A program made the position numbers and the translations under genes. The notes under the pieces were generated by a model. The model did not search any database, had not been told where the DNA came from, and worked only from the letters and a program-made list of their open reading frames with translations. Below are positions 13,473-16,944 of a stretch of DNA of 16,944 nt, one piece after another. Source of the stretch: Chloroflexota bacterium. Its GTDB lineage: Bacteria; Chloroflexota; Dehalococcoidia; Dehalococcoidales; RBG-16-60-22. The stretch covers positions 1-16,944 of the forward strand of contig JACPQH010000019.1 in NCBI GenBank assembly GCA_016190585.1, given 5' to 3'. Positions within the stretch are counted from its first letter, which is position 1. Each line of letters opens with the position of its first letter.

Positions 13473-14582
13473 ATGGTAAACAAGAAAGTCCTGAGGTATG
13501 TATTGCCCATCACGCTATTGCTCATCCTGGTGGTAACGGCTTGTACTAACCCCTCACCCACGGCGGCGCCCGCTCCCGCGGCCCCCGCCCCCGCAGCCCC
13601 GGCGCCGGCTCCGGCCGCCGCTCCCCCGGCGGCAGCTCCTGGCAAGGTCTATAACTGGAACCTGTTCAGTGCCTACACGCCGGCTGACTGGCCGCATCGG
13701 CAGATCCCCGGAATCATAAAGAACCTGGAGGTTGCCACCGGCGGGGCGATGAAGATCAAGCTTTTCGCCCGGGGCGAGCACCCTTACGCCGGGGCGGACA
13801 TGCTTCAGGTCGTCAAGGAGCGTAAGGCGGAGGTAGTCCAGTCCTTTAGCGGCTGGGTCTCCGGCGCCGAACCGCTGGCCAACGTTTACGGCCTGCCCCT
13901 GTTCTTGCCCTCCAAGCTCGAGGACCTTGAAAAGGTGTTCGGCGCTACCGCCGATCAAGTTCTAGGCCCGATGTATGACCGCTGGAACGGTGTGAGGCTG
14001 CTCTCCTATTTTTGGCCTCCGCAGCGGTTCCACACCAAGGTCCCGGTCACTTCTTTCGATTCACTGAAGAACAAGCGAATCAGGGGTTCTTCTCCGGAGC
14101 TGGCCGAGGTTGTTAATCTCATGAACGGCATCGGCGTGATGGTCGATTGGGGCGAGGTGCCTACTGCTCTCGCCACCGGCGTTATTGACGGCGTCATCAC
14201 CAGCGTCGGCTCGACTTACGATTTCGGTATCTACCAGTACGTTTCCGTCCTGAATCTGTTTGATCTGGCTTCCTCCAACGGCGATTTCGTGGTGAACAAA
14301 AGCGCCCTGGCGGAACTGGATGAGGCCACCAGGAATGCTTTCCTCAAGGTATGGGCAGACTCCCAGCATACCATGATGGAGGGAAGCATGGTTGACGCCT
14401 GGAAGAAGACGGAGCTTCTGGTGAGCGAGTTCGGCGCCACCATCGTCGCGCCCAACGCCAAGTTCCGCGACGAAGTCAAAGATAAGGTCAAGTCCACCAT
14501 CTGGACCAAGTGGGCGCAGCGGGCCGGCCCTCAAGGCCAAGCGGCGATCGATCTCATCCAGGAAGCCCTTAAAAAGCTCTAG
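13473..14582 (+). CDS. dctP: TRAP transporter substrate-binding lipoprotein DctP
   Basis: Extracytoplasmic solute receptor of a TRAP (tripartite ATP-independent periplasmic) importer. It has 369 residues. A type II signal peptide ends in the lipobox VTAC, so Cys24 should be lipidated and the receptor tethered to the outer face of the membrane. A Pro/Ala-only linker (about 30-57) follows. The DctP domain begins at YNWNLFSAYTPADWPHRQ. The signature region is FDSLKNKRIRGSSPELAEVVNLMNG (195-219), with Arg204 as the likely substrate-carboxylate clamp, then VDWGEVPTALATGVIDGVI (224-242). This supports an organic acid ligand, but the exact substrate is not readable. The start ATG at 13473 is preceded by AAAGGGGGTG. 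It is the first gene of the dctPQM operon and the most expressed by position, with a hairpin directly after it. Confidence 0.95.
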   Translation: MVNKKVLRYVLPITLLLILVVTACTNPSPTAAPAPAAPAPAAPAPAPAAAPPAAAPGKVYNWNLFSAYTPADWPHRQIPGIIKNLEVATGGAMKIKLFARGEHPYAGADMLQVVKERKAEVVQSFSGWVSGAEPLANVYGLPLFLPSKLEDLEKVFGATADQVLGPMYDRWNGVRLLSYFWPPQRFHTKVPVTSFDSLKNKRIRGSSPELAEVVNLMNGIGVMVDWGEVPTALATGVIDGVITSVGSTYDFGIYQYVSVLNLFDLASSNGDFVVNKSALAELDEATRNAFLKVWADSQHTMMEGSMVDAWKKTELLVSEFGATIVAPNAKFRDEVKDKVKSTIWTKWAQRAGPQGQAAIDLIQEALKKL

Positions 14583-14589
14583 GATACGG

Positions 14590-14623
14590 GGGCTCTGGCC
14601 GGGTTTCGGCCTTGCCAGAGCCC
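14590..14623 (+). terminator. Intercistronic hairpin between dctP and dctQ
   Basis: A perfect 10-bp stem, GGGCTCTGGC (14590-14599) and GCCAGAGCCC (14614-14623), with a 14-nt loop, starting seven bases after the dctP stop. There is no T-tract after it (TTCATCG), so it is better seen as a partial terminator or 3' stabiliser that lets the receptor be made in excess over the membrane subunits. Confidence 0.7.
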
Positions 14624-14654
14624 TTCATCGCAACTTCGCTCAAGGCAGGCGGCA

Positions 14655-15230
14655 ATGAGGCGTTTTACGGTTTTCGCTAACTGGTTCAACGACCGGGTGG
14701 TCGGCATGCTGGGCCGGTTGTTGGCTGTCATTTCGCTTGCCCTGTTGGCCGCGATGGTACTAATAATCACAGTCTACGTCGTACTGCGGAAGTTTACCGA
14801 GATCAGGATCTACTTCGTCGAAGAGTGGACCGGCTTCTTCGTCGTCATGATTACCTATTTCGCGGCGACTTACGCGCTGACAACCCGTGGACACATTATC
14901 GTGGAAACCGTAGTTCAGCACTTCCCGCCGAAAGCGCGACGGCTGTTAGAACTCGTCGTCGGGGTCGTCGGCACCTTCATAATCAGCTTCATGCTTCAAA
15001 GAAGCTTGTCCTTCTTTCTATACCAGATTGAAAACAATATCCGCTCCTGGTCCGTGATGCGCACCCCGATGTGGATTCCCACGATATTTGTTCCGATAGG
15101 ACTGACCGTTTTCCTGTTGGGTATGATCGGTTTTGTCATGCAAAAGGTCGTCGAGGTCACGAATCCCGCCGGTGAAAAGGAACAACTCTCTCTCCCCCTG
15201 ATCCCGAACGAAAAAGAAGGTTCGATTTAA
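14655..15230 (+). CDS. dctQ: TRAP transporter small permease subunit DctQ
   Basis: Small membrane subunit of the TRAP importer, 191 residues. Four predicted membrane helices lie at about 21-45, 55-76, 97-121 and 140-163, the standard DctQ topology, with the family-type FVEEWTGFF motif (54-62) at the start of helix 2. The C-terminal tail is hydrophilic. Its ribosome-binding site (AGGCAGGC) is poor. The TAA stop shares its last base with the dctM ATG (TAATG), so translation of the two permease subunits is coupled, as expected for equimolar partners. Confidence 0.92.
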   Translation: MRRFTVFANWFNDRVVGMLGRLLAVISLALLAAMVLIITVYVVLRKFTEIRIYFVEEWTGFFVVMITYFAATYALTTRGHIIVETVVQHFPPKARRLLELVVGVVGTFIISFMLQRSLSFFLYQIENNIRSWSVMRTPMWIPTIFVPIGLTVFLLGMIGFVMQKVVEVTNPAGEKEQLSLPLIPNEKEGSI

Positions 15231-16561
15231 TGGGCATAGACGTACCGGTCTGGGCCAGCGCCATAATGGTTATGGGCGCCCTCCTGTTGCTGATTGGCGC
15301 CGGGATGTGGATATCTATTGCCTTGATTGGCGCCGGGCTGTTCGCGCTCGCTTTCCTGGCGGGCGGCAAACAGGACCTGATCGATTCGCTCCTGTTCAAC
15401 GGACTGAACAGTTTTGTGCTCGTTGCTATCCCCATGTTTATTTTCATGGGAGAACTGATACTTAAAAGCGGACTGAGCGAGGGGCTCTACAGGGGCGTCT
15501 CCAAGTGGACCGCCGTCATCCCCGGCAGCTTGCTGCATTCGAATATAGTCGCCTGCTCCATCTTCGCGGCCGTTTCGGGATCCAGCGCCGCTACCGCGGC
15601 CACGGTAGGCACCGTGGCATACCGGGACCAGAGGGCCAGAGGGTATCATTACGGGCTGCTTGGCGGCAGTGTCGCCGCCGGCGGCACTCTGGGTATCTTG
15701 ATCCCGCCCTCCATCCCGATGATAGTCTACGGCGACTTCGTCGGGGCTTCGGTCGCGAAGCTCTTCGCCGGCGGCGTCATACCCGGCGTCATGCTGACCC
15801 TGCTTTTCATCATAGCTATCGCCGTTATCGCCCTAATCCGTCCCCGGTATGCGCCTGAGCGCCGGGAACAGTTTTCCCTGGCTTACCTCCGTAATGTGGT
15901 GACAAGCTTTAAAGACATCTGGCCCCTGCTTGTTATTATACTGGTCATATTCGGCGGAATTTACGGCGGTTTCATGACGCCGTCAGAAGCAGCCGCCGTC
16001 TCTTGTTTCGCCGCGTTGCTGCTGGCGTTATTCCTTCGTAAGCTCGATATAAACGTGTTCAAGGAAGCGGCGTTCGCCGCCTTACGCACCACCGCCATGG
16101 TGCTGCTCATCGTTGTCGCCGCCAAGATTCTCGGAGCGGGTATAGCGCTTACCCGGATGCCGGCTGAGCTGGTCTCGTTCGTAAGCGCCCTGGGCCTTAG
16201 CAAAATGTGGGTATGGGCGGTTATCGTCCTGCTATACCTGATCCTGGGATGTTTCATGGAAGGCCTGTCCATGATGCTGCTGACACTACCGGTTACCTAC
16301 GAGCTGCTCGTCCGTGGATTGGGCTTTGACCCCATCTGGTTTGGCGTTGTGCTGGTCGTTCTGATCGAATGCGCCCTGATCACGCCGCCAGTCGGCGTTA
16401 ACCTTTTCATCATCCACGGGATTTCACGGGATGAATCCTTTTCCCACCTGACACTGGGGGCTTTCCCCTTTTTCATAATAATGATTGGGATGGTCGGCCT
16501 TCTTACCGCCTTCCCTTTTTTGGTTACCTGGCTGCCCGGGGTGATAATGCCAGCACGCTGA
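15230..16561 (+). CDS. dctM: TRAP transporter large permease subunit DctM
   Basis: Ion-coupled large transport subunit of the TRAP system (DctM family), 443 residues and almost entirely hydrophobic, about 11-13 membrane helices. Family motifs are clear: FMGELILKSGLSEGLYRG (72-89), VSGSSAATAATVGTVAYRDQ (115-134), GGTLGILIPPSIPMIVYG (151-168), AGGVIPG (180-186) and, in the second half, FMTPSEAAAVS and LITPPVGVNLFIIHG. The two halves show the inverted-repeat hairpin motifs of this transporter fold. The start ATG overlaps the dctQ stop by one base, with GAAGG about eight bases upstream. The length is normal and no defect was seen. Together with dctP and dctQ it forms a complete three-component importer. 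Confidence 0.95.
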   Translation: MGIDVPVWASAIMVMGALLLLIGAGMWISIALIGAGLFALAFLAGGKQDLIDSLLFNGLNSFVLVAIPMFIFMGELILKSGLSEGLYRGVSKWTAVIPGSLLHSNIVACSIFAAVSGSSAATAATVGTVAYRDQRARGYHYGLLGGSVAAGGTLGILIPPSIPMIVYGDFVGASVAKLFAGGVIPGVMLTLLFIIAIAVIALIRPRYAPERREQFSLAYLRNVVTSFKDIWPLLVIILVIFGGIYGGFMTPSEAAAVSCFAALLLALFLRKLDINVFKEAAFAALRTTAMVLLIVVAAKILGAGIALTRMPAELVSFVSALGLSKMWVWAVIVLLYLILGCFMEGLSMMLLTLPVTYELLVRGLGFDPIWFGVVLVVLIECALITPPVGVNLFIIHGISRDESFSHLTLGAFPFFIIMIGMVGLLTAFPFLVTWLPGVIMPAR

Positions 16562-16619
16562 AGCCGCTTCGATAACGTTTCTCCAGACCGGGCTTCCCTT
16601 TGCTTTTCCCCGCAGAATG

Positions 16620-16628
16620 TGCTAGAAT
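16620..16628 (+). promoter_or_regulatory. Candidate gyrB promoter (extended -10)
   Basis: TGCTAGAAT is a TGn-extended -10 (TAGAAT at 16623-16628). TTGCTT at 16600-16605, 17 bases upstream, is a partial -35. Transcription would start near 16635, giving a leader of about 134 nt before gyrB. No clear terminator for dctM was found between 16562 and here. Confidence 0.5.
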
Positions 16629-16768
16629 AATAATAAATCTCAGATAATTCCTTTATGCACGGCGCAGCTTTTTTAACGGGAGTCCGCCTGAATAATCTCC
16701 TCACTACCGGCCGCACACAATTTGTCACTTAAGCATGAGTGCGCCTTTTTGCTCCGAGCCACACATAG

Positions 16769-16944
16769 ATGATTGAAGAAACACAGCAAACGCATTTAAA
16801 TAGCAATAATCATAATAATAACGGCTACACCGCCGAAGACATCCAGGTGCTGGGGGGCCGGGAGGCCGTGCGCCGCCGGCCGGGGATGTACATCGGCAGC
16901 ACCGACCAGCGCGGCCTGCACCACATGGCCTACGAGATCGTCTA
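16769..16944 (+). CDS. gyrB: DNA gyrase subunit B, N-terminal start; continues beyond right edge
   Basis: ATPase subunit of DNA gyrase, which introduces negative supercoils. The first 58 codons are visible. After a 19-residue polar leader rich in Asn and His ([12 protein letters not shown]), the family start appears: [39 protein letters not shown]. This is the GHKL ATPase N terminus, with the RPGMYIG strap and the helix leading to the Asn that binds Mg-ATP. The last helix (LHHMAYEIV) with a Tyr-x2-Glu-type continuation is more typical of GyrB than ParE, but the two are hard to separate on 58 residues. The ATG at 16769 is chosen as the first in-frame start; no ribosome-binding site is seen. 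Confidence 0.9.
   Translation, partial: MIEETQQTHLNSNNHNNNGYTAEDIQVLGGREAVRRRPGMYIGSTDQRGLHHMAYEIV

Noticed and set aside
13561..13640. GC-rich repeat in dctP considered as a regulatory or mobile repeat
   Set aside because: It is the in-frame Pro/Ala linker after the lipobox, common in lipoprotein receptors.
16655..16732. 25-codon plus-strand frame upstream of gyrB
   Set aside because: No ribosome-binding site, no repeat or family support; too short to call.
1..16944. CRISPR arrays, tRNA/rRNA genes, insertion sequences, toxin-antitoxin or defence genes
   Set aside because: Searched by eye on both strands; no regularly spaced repeats, tRNA-like cloverleaf, transposase or nuclease/toxin motifs were found.

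Overview
The window looks like a chromosomal segment from a GC-rich bacterium, most plausibly a member of the Chloroflexota (class Dehalococcoidia or a close relative). That placement is an inference from the gene set: an adenosylcobalamin-type ribonucleotide reductase with NrdR, a CBS-less GuaB3-type protein, a family-4 uracil-DNA glycosylase, RNase J and an FtsK with an extra charged insert. Several genes also have a consensus sigma-70-type promoter ending only 7-14 bases before the start codon, with no Shine-Dalgarno. No rRNA, tRNA, CRISPR array, transposase or phage gene was seen.

Layout. (1) 1-1264, minus strand: nrdR followed by the 5' part of nrdJ, which runs off the left edge. Upstream lie two NrdR boxes 31 bp apart, embedded in the promoter. 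(2) 1407-2201, plus: an unrecognised beta/alpha-type protein with an acidic repeat tail, probably from a leaderless mRNA. It converges on (3) 2206-3348, minus: a GuaB3/IMP-dehydrogenase-like protein. (4) 3490-7873, plus: a compact information-processing operon of uracil-DNA glycosylase, RNase J and the FtsK/SpoIIIE translocase. (5) 7955-10196, minus: a catabolic-looking operon of an isochorismatase-fold protein without the usual cysteine and two crotonases, the second starting at TTG. (6) 10227-11265: a visibly more AT-rich patch with a secreted or membrane-anchored protein of unknown function. (7) 11362-11690, minus: two tandem paralogous micro-membrane proteins not previously obvious because of their size, separated from (6) by a bidirectional terminator. 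(8) 11924-13111, plus: a four-to-five-TM orphan histidine kinase. (9) 13473-16561, plus: a complete TRAP transporter (dctP, dctQ, dctM) behind a strong promoter carrying an inverted repeat centred on its -35. (10) 16769 to the right edge, plus: the start of gyrB.

Functionally, about half of the window is housekeeping: dNTP synthesis with its repressor, purine metabolism, DNA repair, RNA decay, chromosome translocation and gyrase. The other half is accessory: a small acyl-CoA/hydrolase operon, a solute importer, a sensor kinase and membrane micro-proteins. No clear novel defence or enzymatic system is present. The best candidates for undescribed biology are the duplicated small membrane proteins at 11362-11690, the AT-rich secreted-protein patch, and the near-leaderless promoter architecture.
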